From: Herbiconiux sp. L3-i23
Lineage (GTDB): Bacteria > Actinomycetota > Actinomycetes > Actinomycetales > Microbacteriaceae
Assembly: GCF_023734115.1 (NCBI RefSeq)
Contig: NZ_AP025737.1
Location: 1,612,001-1,676,000 of the forward strand
Length of the DNA: 64,000 nucleotides
Direction of reading: 5' to 3'
Shown here: in pieces, positions 8,249-20,498 of the stretch
How positions within the stretch are numbered: position 1 is the first letter of the stretch
Layout of the letters: each line of letters begins with the position of its first letter
Notes under the pieces: generated by a model
Database searches by the model: none
Seen by the model: the letters and a program-made list of their open reading frames with translations, nothing else
Told to the model about the DNA's origin: nothing
Position numbers and translations under genes: made by a program

Positions 8249-10942
8249 TCAGTGCGCAGCGTCATCCCAGTTGGCGCCGTGCCCGACCTGCACCTCGAGC
8301 GGGACGCGCAGCTCGGCCGCGTCACCCATGCGGGCCGTCACGATCTCCTCCACCGCGTCGCCCTCGCCGTCGGCGACCTCGAAGACCAGTTCGTCGTGCA
8401 CTTGGAGGAGCATCCGGGACTCGAGTTCGCGGGCACGCATGTCGGCGTCGATCGCGATCATCGCGAGCTTCATGATGTCGGCGGCGGAGCCCTGGATCGG
8501 CGCGTTCAGCGCGGCACGTTCGGCATTGTCCCGAAGCACGCGATTGGGGCTGTTGAGGTCGGGGAACGGACGACGACGCCCATGGATCGTTTCCGTGTAT
8601 CCGTCGGCCCGAGCCTGCTCCACGACGTTGCGCAGGTAGTCGCGGACCGCGCCGAAGCGGTCGAAGTAGTCGGTCATCAGCTGTCGCGCCTCGCTGGTGT
8701 CGATGCGCAGCTGCTTCGAGAGCCCGAACGCGCTGAGGCCGTACGCGAGCCCGTAGGACATGGCCTTGACCTTGGTGCGCATGCCCGGAGTGACGTCGGA
8801 TGGGTCGACCCCGAAGACACGGGAGCCGACGAAGCGATGCAGGTCCTCGCCGCCGTGGAACGCCTCGATGAGGCCCGCGTCGCCCGAGAGGTGCGCCATG
8901 ATCCGCATCTCGATCTGCGAATAGTCGGCGGTGAGCAGCGTCTGGAACTTCGGCCCGTGCACGAAGGCGGCGCGCATACGGCGACCCTCGTCGGCACGGA
9001 TGGGGATGTTCTGCAGGTTCGGGTCGTTCGACGAGATGCGCCCGGTCGTGGTGCCCGTCTGCACGTAGGTGGTGTGGATGCGCCCGTCGGAGCCGATGCC
9101 GCGCTCGAGGGTCTCGATGATCTGGCGCAGCTTGCTCGCGTCGCGGTGCTGCAGCAGCAGGTCGAGGAACGGGTGCGGATTCTTGTCCATGAGGTCGGCG
9201 AGCGAGTCGGCGTCGGTGGAGTAGCCGGTCTTCGTCGCCCGCGTCTTCGGCATGCCGAGCTCGTCGAAGAGCACCTGCTGCAGCTGCTTCGGCGAGCCGA
9301 GATTGAGTTCGTGCCCGAGCACCTCGAACGCCTCGGAGGCCAGGGCGTCGATGCGGGTGGAGAGGTCGGCGCTGAGGCCCTTCAGCAGCTCGGCGTCGAT
9401 GGCGACGCCGTCGAGCTCCATGCTCGCGAGCACCCGCAGGGTGGGGATCTCGATGTCGCGCAGCACTCGCAGGTCGCGGTCGTCGAGCACCTCGCGGAGG
9501 CCGTGCACCGCCCGAAGGGTGAACCAGGCGGTCGTCGCGGGCCCGGTGTCGGCGTCGTTCTCGGGGACCAGCTGGTTGGGGTCGGCTTGCGGCAGCACTT
9601 CGCCGAGGTAGCGCTGGACGACGTCGGCGAGCGTCTTGTCGACGCCGCTCGGACGGAGCAGCCATGCTGCGACGAGAGTGTCGAACGCGATGCCGTCGAG
9701 CTCGAGCCCGGCGCCGCGGAGCACCTTCAGCTGCGCCTTGGCGTCGTGCAGCACCTTCGGTCGGTCGCTCGCGAGCCACCGTTCGACCGGTGCGTAGTCG
9801 GCGCGGCCGGGGATCCAGTTGAGCAGCACCGACTCATCCTGCCCGGCGATGCCGATGCCGGTGAGCTGACCGCCCGTCGTCTCGACCGTGAGCCCGAGAC
9901 CGTCGGGGTTGGCGGCGTGCTGACGGTCGAGCCACGCGGCGAGCTCCTCGTCGAGGAGCTCTGTCTGCGGCGCGGGTGCGGGAGGCGCGGTGCTCGGCTC
10001 CTGCTCGATCGCGCCCTCGACGGTCGACGCGGAGGACTGATCACCGCCGCCCTCGAGCTTCATGACCCGTTCCAGCAGGGTGCGGAACTCGAGCCGCGCG
10101 AAGAGGTCGCGCACGGCGCGCTCGTCGATCGGCTTGCGCTCGAGGTCCTTCGGCCCGACCTCGAGCTCAACGTCGTCGATGAGCCGGTTGAGGCGCCGGT
10201 TGCGCTCGGCGCGTTCGCGCTGCTCGCGGAGGTTGTTGCCGACGACGCCCTTGATCTCATCGGCGTGCTCGAGGATGCCGGCGAGGCTGCCGTAGAGGCC
10301 GAGCCACTTCACGGCGGTCTTCTCGCCGACCTTGTCGATGCCGATCAGGTTGTCGCTCGACTCGCCGACGAGAGCCGCGACGTCGGGGTATTGGGCGGGC
10401 TCGATGCCGTACCGCTCGCGCACGGCGGCGGTGTCGTACCGCTTGAGGTCGGACACGCCGCCCTGTCGTCCCGACGGGTAGAGCAGGGTGACGTCGTCGC
10501 CGACGAGCTGGATGGTGTCGCGGTCGCCCGAGCAGACGAGGACGTTGAAGCCTTGTTCGCGACCCTGCCGGGCGAGGGTGGCGAGGATGTCGTCGGCCTC
10601 GAAGTCCTCTTTGGTGAGAGTGACGATGTTCATCGCCGTGAGCGCGTCCTGCAGCAGCGGCACCTGGCCGACGAACTCGTTGGGCGTCTCGCTGCGGGTG
10701 CCCTTGTACTCGGGGTACTCACGGGTGCGGAACGAGTGCCGCGAGATGTCGAACGCGACGGCGATGTGGGTGGGCTTCTCGCGCTGGAGCAGCAGCAGCA
10801 GCATCGACAGGAAGCCGTGGATGGCGTTCGTGTGCTGGCCGTCGGAGGTCTGGAAACTGTCGACCGGAAGGGCGTAGAACGCCCGGAACGCGAGCGAGTG
10901 GCCGTCGATTACGAGGAGGGTAGGCTTGTCGCTCTCTGACAC
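8249..10942 (-). CDS. polA: DNA polymerase I
   Basis: An 897-residue replication/repair polymerase. Residues ~1-295 are the 5' nuclease (LLVIDGHSLAFRAFYAL, VCSGDRDTIQLV, GIDKVGEKTA). Residues ~330-500 are a 3'-5' exonuclease-like fold whose first catalytic motif, normally with D and E, reads LTVETTGGQ (about 353) and lacks the Asp, so proofreading is probably lost. The polymerase domain has motif A DYSQIEMRIMAHLSGD (~671), motif B RTKVKAMSYGLAYGLS and motif C QVHDELVFEV (~849). GTG start. It is divergent from the thioesterase gene at 11012. Processes Okazaki fragments and fills repair gaps. Confidence 0.97.
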   Translation of the reverse strand: MSESDKPTLLVIDGHSLAFRAFYALPVDSFQTSDGQHTNAIHGFLSMLLLLLQREKPTHIAVAFDISRHSFRTREYPEYKGTRSETPNEFVGQVPLLQDALTAMNIVTLTKEDFEADDILATLARQGREQGFNVLVCSGDRDTIQLVGDDVTLLYPSGRQGGVSDLKRYDTAAVRERYGIEPAQYPDVAALVGESSDNLIGIDKVGEKTAVKWLGLYGSLAGILEHADEIKGVVGNNLREQRERAERNRRLNRLIDDVELEVGPKDLERKPIDERAVRDLFARLEFRTLLERVMKLEGGGDQSSASTVEGAIEQEPSTAPPAPAPQTELLDEELAAWLDRQHAANPDGLGLTVETTGGQLTGIGIAGQDESVLLNWIPGRADYAPVERWLASDRPKVLHDAKAQLKVLRGAGLELDGIAFDTLVAAWLLRPSGVDKTLADVVQRYLGEVLPQADPNQLVPENDADTGPATTAWFTLRAVHGLREVLDDRDLRVLRDIEIPTLRVLASMELDGVAIDAELLKGLSADLSTRIDALASEAFEVLGHELNLGSPKQLQQVLFDELGMPKTRATKTGYSTDADSLADLMDKNPHPFLDLLLQHRDASKLRQIIETLERGIGSDGRIHTTYVQTGTTTGRISSNDPNLQNIPIRADEGRRMRAAFVHGPKFQTLLTADYSQIEMRIMAHLSGDAGLIEAFHGGEDLHRFVGSRVFGVDPSDVTPGMRTKVKAMSYGLAYGLSAFGLSKQLRIDTSEARQLMTDYFDRFGAVRDYLRNVVEQARADGYTETIHGRRRPFPDLNSPNRVLRDNAERAALNAPIQGSAADIMKLAMIAIDADMRARELESRMLLQVHDELVFEVADGEGDAVEEIVTARMGDAAELRVPLEVQVGHGANWDDAAH

Positions 10943-11011
10943 CCTGCCAGCCTAGCCGCGAGCACCGACACGGGTTCTGCGAGGCTGCCGGGGCCGCGCG
11001 AAAGGACTCCG

Positions 11012-11437
11012 ATGACGAAGGTGCCCGACGATCTCCACCCCGAACTCCGGGAGCGGCTGCTCGAGACCGAGGGCGGCGCGCTCGCGCGGAAGATGGGCAT
11101 CGAATTCGTTGAGCTGTCGGCGTCGCACTCCGTCGCCCGGATGCCCGTCGAGGGCAACACGCAGGTGATCGGACTGCTGCACGGCGGCGCGCACGTCGTG
11201 CTCGGCGAGTCGCTCGGATCGGTGTCGTCGGCGATCCACGCGGGTCCCGGCCGATACGCGGTGGGCATCGAGATCAACGCGACCCATTCGCGCTCCATCA
11301 CCGAGGGCTGGGTGACGGCGACCTGCGACGCGCTGGTGCTCGGCCGCACTCTGGCGACGCACGAGATCGTGGTCCGCGACGACGAGGGCCGCCGCCTCTC
11401 GACGATCCGCATGACCAACATGCTCCGCGACCGGTAG
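11012..11437 (+). CDS. Hotdog-fold thioesterase (PaaI / YdiI-like)
   Basis: A 141-residue single hotdog domain. HGGAHVVLGESLGS is the conserved HGG...E catalytic region of the 4HBT/PaaI group, and GIEINATHSRSITEGWVTAT matches the following strand pair. Members hydrolyse acyl-CoA thioesters such as 1,4-dihydroxy-2-naphthoyl-CoA or phenylacetyl-CoA derivatives; the substrate cannot be assigned here. It lies divergent from polA and near pdtaR, an order also seen in mycobacteria, where a hotdog-like gene sits between pdtaR and polA. ATG preceded by GAAAGGA. Confidence 0.9.
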   Translation: MTKVPDDLHPELRERLLETEGGALARKMGIEFVELSASHSVARMPVEGNTQVIGLLHGGAHVVLGESLGSVSSAIHAGPGRYAVGIEINATHSRSITEGWVTATCDALVLGRTLATHEIVVRDDEGRRLSTIRMTNMLRDR

Positions 11438-11536
11438 GGCGTTCCGGGCGAGCGCGCACGTTCCGCCGGGCTCCCGCGCCGCAACGCACTCCCAGGATCC
11501 GATTGGGCCCCACGGCGCACGCTTGCGGCGAGGGAT

Positions 11537-11593
11537 GCGGGCACAGACGCACGTTTCGGCGGGCGCAGACGCCCGGAACGTGCGTTCTCACGG
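11537..11593 (+). repeat. Palindromic intergenic repeat, copy 1
   Basis: Outer arms ACGCACGTT (11547-11555) and AACGTGCGT (11577-11585) pair perfectly; inside them CGGGCG and CGCCCG form a second stem. The 57-base unit closely matches the reverse complement of 12717-12772 (shared GCGGGCACA-ACGCACGTT and CCCGGAACGTGCGTT blocks). It lies just after the thioesterase gene and may act as a terminator. Confidence 0.75.
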
Positions 11594-11615
11594 TGACGCG
11601 GGGACGCGGAGCGCA

Positions 11616-11655
11616 CGGTCTCGATACACCGCGCACGCGTGCGCGGCTCCTCGCC
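11616..11655 (+). repeat. GGTCTCGATAC-type actinobacterial intergenic repeat
   Basis: Begins CGGTCTCGATACACC and contains a perfect 18-base palindrome at 11629-11646 (CCGCGCACGCGTGCGCGG), followed by CTCCTCG. This layout resembles the widespread intergenic element of Microbacteriaceae and related actinobacteria that begins GGTCTCGATACGC. It lies between convergent genes. Confidence 0.6.
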
Positions 11656-11688
11656 CTGGTCATGGCGAAGCTCACGCGTCGCGCAGAA

Positions 11689-12297
11689 TCACTTCTTGGC
11701 GGCGGACAGCTGCTCGATGATGGCCTGGGCGACGTCGCGCATGGTGAGGCGACGATCCATGGAGGCCTTCTGGATCCAGCGGAACGCGTCGGGCTCGCTG
11801 AGCCCCATCTTCTCGTTGAGGAGGCCCTTGGCGCGGTCGACGAGCTTGCGGGTCTCGAAGCGCTCGACCATGTCGGCGACCTCGGCCTCGAGGGTGACGA
11901 TCTGCTGGTAGCGGCTCAGCGCGATCTCGATCGCGGGGAGCAGGTCGTTGGGCGTGAACGGCTTGACGACGTAGGCGAGGGCGCCGGCCTCGCTGGCCCG
12001 CTCGACGAGCTCCTTCTGGCTGAACGCGGTGAGGAGCACGACGGGGGCGATGTGGTTCTTGCTGAGCCGTTCGGCGGCGGAGATACCGTCGAGCTGCGGC
12101 ATCTTGATGTCCATGATGACGAGGTCGGGACGCAGCTCGGTGGCGAGTGCGACCGCGGTCTCGCCGTCTCCGGCCTCGCCGACGACCTCGAACCCGTTGT
12201 CGCGGAGGATCTCGACGATGTCGAGGCGGATCAGCGACTCATCTTCTGCGACGACGACGCGACGCGGCGCAACGGGAGTTTCGGCTTGCTCAGACAC
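11689..12297 (-). CDS. pdtaR: ANTAR-domain response regulator PdtaR
   Basis: A 202-residue two-domain regulator. The receiver domain (about 13-128) has the acidic pair E18/D19, the phosphorylatable Asp63 in LVIMDIKMPQ and the conserved Lys in YVVKPFTP. A coiled linker (ALSRYQQIVTLEAEVADMVE) leads to the C-terminal ANTAR RNA-binding domain (about 140-198, KLVDRAKGLLNEKMGLSE). ANTAR proteins act by antitermination on paired RNA hairpins. Ortholog of mycobacterial Rv1626; its histidine kinase PdtaS is normally encoded elsewhere, and none is seen here. GTG start. Convergent with the thioesterase gene and divergent from the tRNA-Leu gene. Confidence 0.95.
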   Translation of the reverse strand: MSEQAETPVAPRRVVVAEDESLIRLDIVEILRDNGFEVVGEAGDGETAVALATELRPDLVIMDIKMPQLDGISAAERLSKNHIAPVVLLTAFSQKELVERASEAGALAYVVKPFTPNDLLPAIEIALSRYQQIVTLEAEVADMVERFETRKLVDRAKGLLNEKMGLSEPDAFRWIQKASMDRRLTMRDVAQAIIEQLSAAKK

Positions 12298-12347
12298 CCC
12301 GCAAGCCTACGGTATTCTGACCGCGGCGACGGGCAACGGTCGCCCAT

Positions 12348-12430
12348 GCCGGTGTGGCGGAATGGCAGACGCGGAGCACTCAAAATGCTTTGTCCGAGAG
12401 GGCATGTGGGTTCGAGTCCCACCACCGGTA
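12348..12430 (+). tRNA. tRNA-Leu (anticodon CAA)
   Basis: An 83-nt class II tRNA. Acceptor arms GCCGGTG (12348-12354) and CACCGGT (12423-12429) pair with a G-T at the end; discriminator A at 12430. Anticodon stem GAGCA/TGCTT encloses loop CTCAAAA, giving anticodon CAA, which reads UUG. A long variable arm (TGTCCGAGAGGGCAT) and T arm GTGGG-TTCGAGT-CCCAC follow. CCA is not encoded. A hairpin terminator follows 4 bases later. Confidence 0.96.
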
Positions 12431-12434
12431 CGTA

Positions 12435-12471
12435 AAGAAGAGGCGCCGCCCGGAGGGTGGCGCCTCTTCTT
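12435..12471 (+). terminator. Terminator of tRNA-Leu
   Basis: Perfect 13-bp stem AAGAAGAGGCGCC (12435-12447) / GGCGCCTCTTCTT (12459-12471) with an 11-base loop, directly after the tRNA. Confidence 0.85.
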
Positions 12472-12477
12472 CTGTGA

Positions 12478-12554
12478 TGGCGGTGGATCGAGAAGACGCT
12501 GCCCGCCTGCGGCCGTCAAGGCCGCAGGACTGGGTTCGAGTCCCACCACCGGTA
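12478..12554 (+). pseudogene. Decayed tandem copy of tRNA-Leu
   Basis: The last 27 bases of the tRNA-Leu locus (12407-12433: TGGGTTCGAGTCCCACCACC then GGTACGT) recur exactly at 12531-12557, 124 bases downstream. That distance equals the length of the tRNA plus its terminator (12348-12471). The 5' part keeps only scraps of tRNA-Leu (TGGCGG, then AGACGC) and its middle is now a perfect hairpin CCTGCGGCC-GTCAA-GGCCGCAGG (12507-12529). The acceptor arm cannot pair fully, so it is not a working tRNA. It looks like a degenerated tandem duplicate; a past integration scar at the tRNA 3' end is the alternative. Confidence 0.7.
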
Positions 12555-12562
12555 CGTGAAGA

Positions 12563-12590
12563 GAAGGGCCGTCCTGATGGGCGGCCCTTC
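12563..12590 (+). terminator. Terminator-like hairpin after the tRNA-Leu remnant
   Basis: GAAGGGCCG (12563-12571) pairs with CGGCCCTTC (12582-12590). It sits at nearly the same distance from the tRNA-like 3' end as the first terminator does, which supports a duplication of tRNA plus terminator. Confidence 0.6.
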
Positions 12591-12629
12591 CTCGTGGGCG
12601 GGCTCGAGGCGCTGGGCCGGCACGGTCAC

Positions 12630-12656
12630 GCGCACGTTCCGGCGGAGGTTCCCGCC
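12630..12656. repeat. Partial GCGCACGTTCCG repeat
   Basis: GCGCACGTTCCGGCGG (12630-12645) is followed by AGGTTC and CCGCCG, giving a small hairpin. The first 12 bases match the arms of the palindromic repeats at 11537-11593 and 12717-12772; another half-copy lies at 11454-11469. Confidence 0.5.
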
Positions 12657-12716
12657 GAATCCTCCGCGCAAGGTGCGCGATGGGCCCAGTGCGCGTTGGC
12701 CCGGCGCGGCCTATAC

Positions 12717-12772
12717 GCGAAAACGCACGTTCCGGGCACAGGTGTGCGCCGGAACGTGCGTTTGTGCCCGCA
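12717..12772 (-). repeat. Palindromic intergenic repeat, copy 2 (probable pyk terminator)
   Basis: Outer arms 12722-12736 and 12750-12764 are perfect 15-bp complements; an inner GCACA-GG-TGTGC adds five more pairs. Read on the minus strand, the direction of pyk, the right arm ends in TTTT, so it is a plausible terminator 10 bases after the pyk stop. It is the inverted counterpart of copy 1 at 11537-11593. Confidence 0.75.
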
Positions 12773-12781
12773 ATATCGGAT

Positions 12782-14221
12782 CTAGGCCCAGGCGGGGGCG
12801 ACTCCGTTGACGGCGTCGCCGATGCGGTGCACGCGGACGTCGTTCGTGGAGCCGGGGATTCCGGGAGGGGATCCGGAGATGATGACGACCTTGTCGCCGA
12901 TCTCCGCGAGACCCTTGCCGAGGAGGATGTCGTCGACCTGCTGCACCATCTGATCGGTGTGCGTCACCCGGTCGACGACGAAGCTCTCGATGCCCCAGAT
13001 GACCGACATCTTGCGACGGGTGGCCTCTTCGGGCGTGAACGCCTTCATCGGGATGGACGAACGCAGACGCGACATGCGGCGGGCCGAATCGCCCGACTCG
13101 GTGAACACGCACAGGTACTTCGCCTCGACGAAGTCGGCGACCTCGGCGGCGGCGAGGGTCATCGCACCGCCCTGAGTGCGCGGCTTCGTGCCGAGCGGCG
13201 GGATGCGCTCGAGCCCGTGCTCCTCGGTGGACGCGACGATGCGCGCCATCGTCTGCACGGTCACGACGGGGTACTCCCCCACGCTCGTCTCGCCGGAGAG
13301 CATGACCGCGTCGGCGCCGTCGAGCACCGCGTTGGCGACGTCGGAGGTCTCTGCGCGGGTCGGGACGGGGCTGTGGATCATGGACTCGAGCATCTGGGTC
13401 GCCACGATGACGGGCTTCGCCATGCGGCGCGACAGTTCGACGGCGCGCTTCTGCACGATCGGCACTGCCTCGAGCGGCAGCTCGACGCCGAGGTCGCCGC
13501 GGGCGACCATGATCGCGTCGAACGCCTCGACGATGCCCTCGAGCGCGTCGACGGCCTGCGGCTTCTCGATCTTCGCGATGACGGGGACGCGGCGTCCCTC
13601 TTCGTCCATGATCTCGTGGACTCGTTCGATGTCCTCGGCGTTGCGCACGAACGACAGCGCGATCATGTCGGCGCCGATGCCGAGTCCCCAGCGGAGGTCG
13701 GCCTCGTCCTTCTCGGACAGAGCGGGCACGTTGACGGCGACGCCCGGCAGGTTGATGCCCTTGTTGTTCGACACCGGCCCGGCGACGATCACTTCGGTGG
13801 TGACGACGGTGCCGTCGGTCTCGAGGACCTTGACGCGCACCTTGCCGTCGTCGATCAGCAGGAAGTCGCCGGGGGCGACGTCCTGGGGCAGCCCCTTGAA
13901 GGTGGTGCCCACGATCTCCTTGGTGCCGAGGATGTCCTCGGTGGTGATCTTGAAGATGTCGCCCTGCGCGAGGTCGTGGGGGCCGTCGGCGAACTTGCCG
14001 AGGCGGATCTTCGGACCCTGCAGGTCGACGAGGATGCCGACGGCGCGTCCGCTGTCCTCGGCCGCTTGACGCACGTTCGCGTAGACGCCCTCGTGGACGT
14101 CGTAGCTGCCGTGGCTCAGGTTGAGCCGCGCGACGTCGACGCCCGCATCGATGATGGCGCGGATCTGGTCGTAACTTGACGTGGCCGGCCCGAGGGTCGC
14201 GACGATCTTGGCACGTCTCAT
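12782..14221 (-). CDS. pyk: Pyruvate kinase
   Basis: A 479-residue glycolytic enzyme (phosphoenolpyruvate + ADP to pyruvate + ATP). It starts MRRAKIVATLGPATSSYDQI at an ATG with GGAGGA upstream; the reading frame extends further but the extension is unlike the family. Visible motifs: NLSHGSYD near the N-terminus, IAKIEKPQAVD (catalytic Lys), MVARGDLGVELPLEAVP with the metal-binding Glu/Asp, and IVATQMLESMI. It follows gltD after 41 bases, so it may be read partly from upstream. A perfect palindrome 10 bases beyond the stop probably ends the unit. Confidence 0.97.
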   Translation of the reverse strand: MRRAKIVATLGPATSSYDQIRAIIDAGVDVARLNLSHGSYDVHEGVYANVRQAAEDSGRAVGILVDLQGPKIRLGKFADGPHDLAQGDIFKITTEDILGTKEIVGTTFKGLPQDVAPGDFLLIDDGKVRVKVLETDGTVVTTEVIVAGPVSNNKGINLPGVAVNVPALSEKDEADLRWGLGIGADMIALSFVRNAEDIERVHEIMDEEGRRVPVIAKIEKPQAVDALEGIVEAFDAIMVARGDLGVELPLEAVPIVQKRAVELSRRMAKPVIVATQMLESMIHSPVPTRAETSDVANAVLDGADAVMLSGETSVGEYPVVTVQTMARIVASTEEHGLERIPPLGTKPRTQGGAMTLAAAEVADFVEAKYLCVFTESGDSARRMSRLRSSIPMKAFTPEEATRRKMSVIWGIESFVVDRVTHTDQMVQQVDDILLGKGLAEIGDKVVIISGSPPGIPGSTNDVRVHRIGDAVNGVAPAWA

Positions 14222-14262
14222 TTGGGGGTTCTTCCTCCGGAGTTTCAGGTCGTTCGGGAGCG

Positions 14263-15712
14263 TCAGACCGCGATGGCCCGGTCGGTGGGCCGAACGGGGA
14301 ACGGCAGTTCCGTCTCGCCTTCGAGATAAGCGTCGACCGACGCCGCGGCCGCACGGCCTTCGGCGATCGCCCACACGATGAGCGACTGGCCACGGCCCGC
14401 ATCTCCGGCCACGAACACGCCGGGGAGACTGGTCTGGTAGTCGCCACCGCGCTCAACGTTACCGCGCTGGTCGAACGGAACTCGCAACTGCTCGGTCAGC
14501 TCGTGGCTTTCGGGGCCGGTGAAGCCGAGCGAGAGCAGCACGAGATCGGCGGGGATCTCCCGCTCGGTGCCCGCCTTGGGCACGCGACGACCGTCGAGGT
14601 ACTCGGTCTCGGCGACGCGCAGGGCGCGCACATTGCCCTCGCCGTCGGAGAGGAACTCGACGGTGGAGGCCAGGTATTCGCGCGCGCCGCCCTCCTCGTG
14701 GGCGCTGGCGACCTCGAACAGGGTCGGGAAGGTCGGCCACGGCTGCGCCTCGGGACGCTCGTGCGGCGGCTGCTTGCCGATGGCGAGGGTGGTGACCGAC
14801 GCCGCCTTCTGGCGGTGCGCGGTGCCGAGGCAGTCGGCTCCGGTGTCGCCGCCGCCGAGGACGACGACGTGCTTGTCCTCGGCGTCGATCTGGTCGGGCA
14901 CCTGGTCGCCGGCGACGGCCCGGTTGGCCTGCACGAGGTACTCCATGGCGAAGTGCACGCCGTTCAGGTCGCGTCCCGGGATCGGCAGGTCGCGCGGCAC
15001 CATCGCACCGGTCGCGATCACGACGGCGTCGTAGCGGGCGCGGAGGTCGTCCCAGCTGATGTCGACGCCGATGTTCACCCCGGCGCGGAAGCGCGTGCCC
15101 TCGGCCATCATCTGGCTGATGCGGGCGTCGATGTGCTTCTTCTCCATCTTGAACTCGGGGATCCCGTAGCGCAGGAGGCCGCCGATGCGGTCGTCGCGCT
15201 CGTAGACGGCGACCGTGTGACCGGCGCGGGTGAGCTGCTGCGCCGCGGCGAGCCCGGCCGGGCCGGATCCGACGACGGCGACGGTCTTGCCGGTGAGGCG
15301 CTGCGGCGGGTGCGGCTCGACCCAGCCGTTCGAGAACGCCTGGTCGATGATCGACACCTCGACCTGCTTGATGGTGACGGCCGGCTGGTTGATGCCGAGC
15401 ACGCAGCTCGACTCGCACGGGGCCGGGCAGAGGCGACCGGTGAACTCGGGGAAGTTGTTGGTCGCGTGCAGACGCTCGATGGCCTGACGCCCCTCGCCTC
15501 GCCACATGAGGTCGTTCCACTCGGGAATCAGGTTGCCCAAGGGGCAGCCCTGGTGGCAGAACGGGATGCCGCAGTCCATGCAGCGTCCGGCCTGGCGGCG
15601 GGTCTCGCCGCTCTGCTGCTGCTCGTACACCTCTTTCCAGTCCTGGATGCGGACGGGAACGGGTCGACGCGCGGGGAGTTCGCGCTTGCGGACCTTCAGG
15701 AAGCCTTTGGGA

Positions 15713-15720
<8 letters not shown>
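14263..15720 (-). CDS. gltD: Glutamate synthase small (beta) subunit
   Basis: A 485-residue NADPH-linked flavoprotein. The N-terminal part carries the two 4Fe-4S motifs: C47-x2-C50-x4-C55-x3-C59 ([17 protein letters not shown]) and C98-x3-C102-x3-C106. Two dinucleotide-binding folds follow: [14 protein letters not shown] (FAD) and [14 protein letters not shown] (NADPH). It passes electrons from NADPH to GltB, which converts glutamine and 2-oxoglutarate to two glutamates. Its start overlaps the gltB stop by eight bases, so the two subunits are translationally coupled and made in step. Confidence 0.97.
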
Positions 15721-20326
<4,606 letters not shown>

Positions 20327-20498
20327 CGGCGGGCCCTCCTCAGGGGGTCGATGGAGTGTGGTGCGGAACGGGACGCCGGTCCTGTGGGGAGAGCGGCGTG
20401 CGCACCAATTCTGTATCGGTACTGACGTGCAGAAGGTGGATCTGCACCGTGGGATGCGCTGAGTCGACGCAAGACGGCGGAAAAGCGCCGATGGAAGG
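20327..20498 (-). promoter_or_regulatory. gltB leader and probable promoter
   Basis: The 172 bases between lgt and gltB contain AGGAGGGC (ribosome binding site) and, on the minus strand, GATACAGAAT (about 20413-20422) as the best -10-like sequence in this GC-rich background. I see no riboswitch or gene here. Confidence 0.35.

Larger units (their letters stand above)
11438..11688. other. Gene-free spacer rich in inverted repeats
   Basis: About 250 bases between the convergent thioesterase and pdtaR genes. I see no credible gene. It holds a partial GCGCACGTTCCG repeat (11454-11469), one complete palindromic repeat (11537-11593) and a GGTCTCGATAC-type repeat (11616-11655), described separately. 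Confidence 0.75.

Noticed and set aside
12407-12557. Integrated mobile element bounded by tRNA-Leu 3' repeats
   Set aside because: Only 97 bases lie between the repeats and there is no integrase; spacing fits a tandem tRNA duplication better.
12711-12781. Short hypothetical peptides with THVP and RNVR motifs
   Set aside because: They are translations of the palindromic intergenic repeat, not genes.
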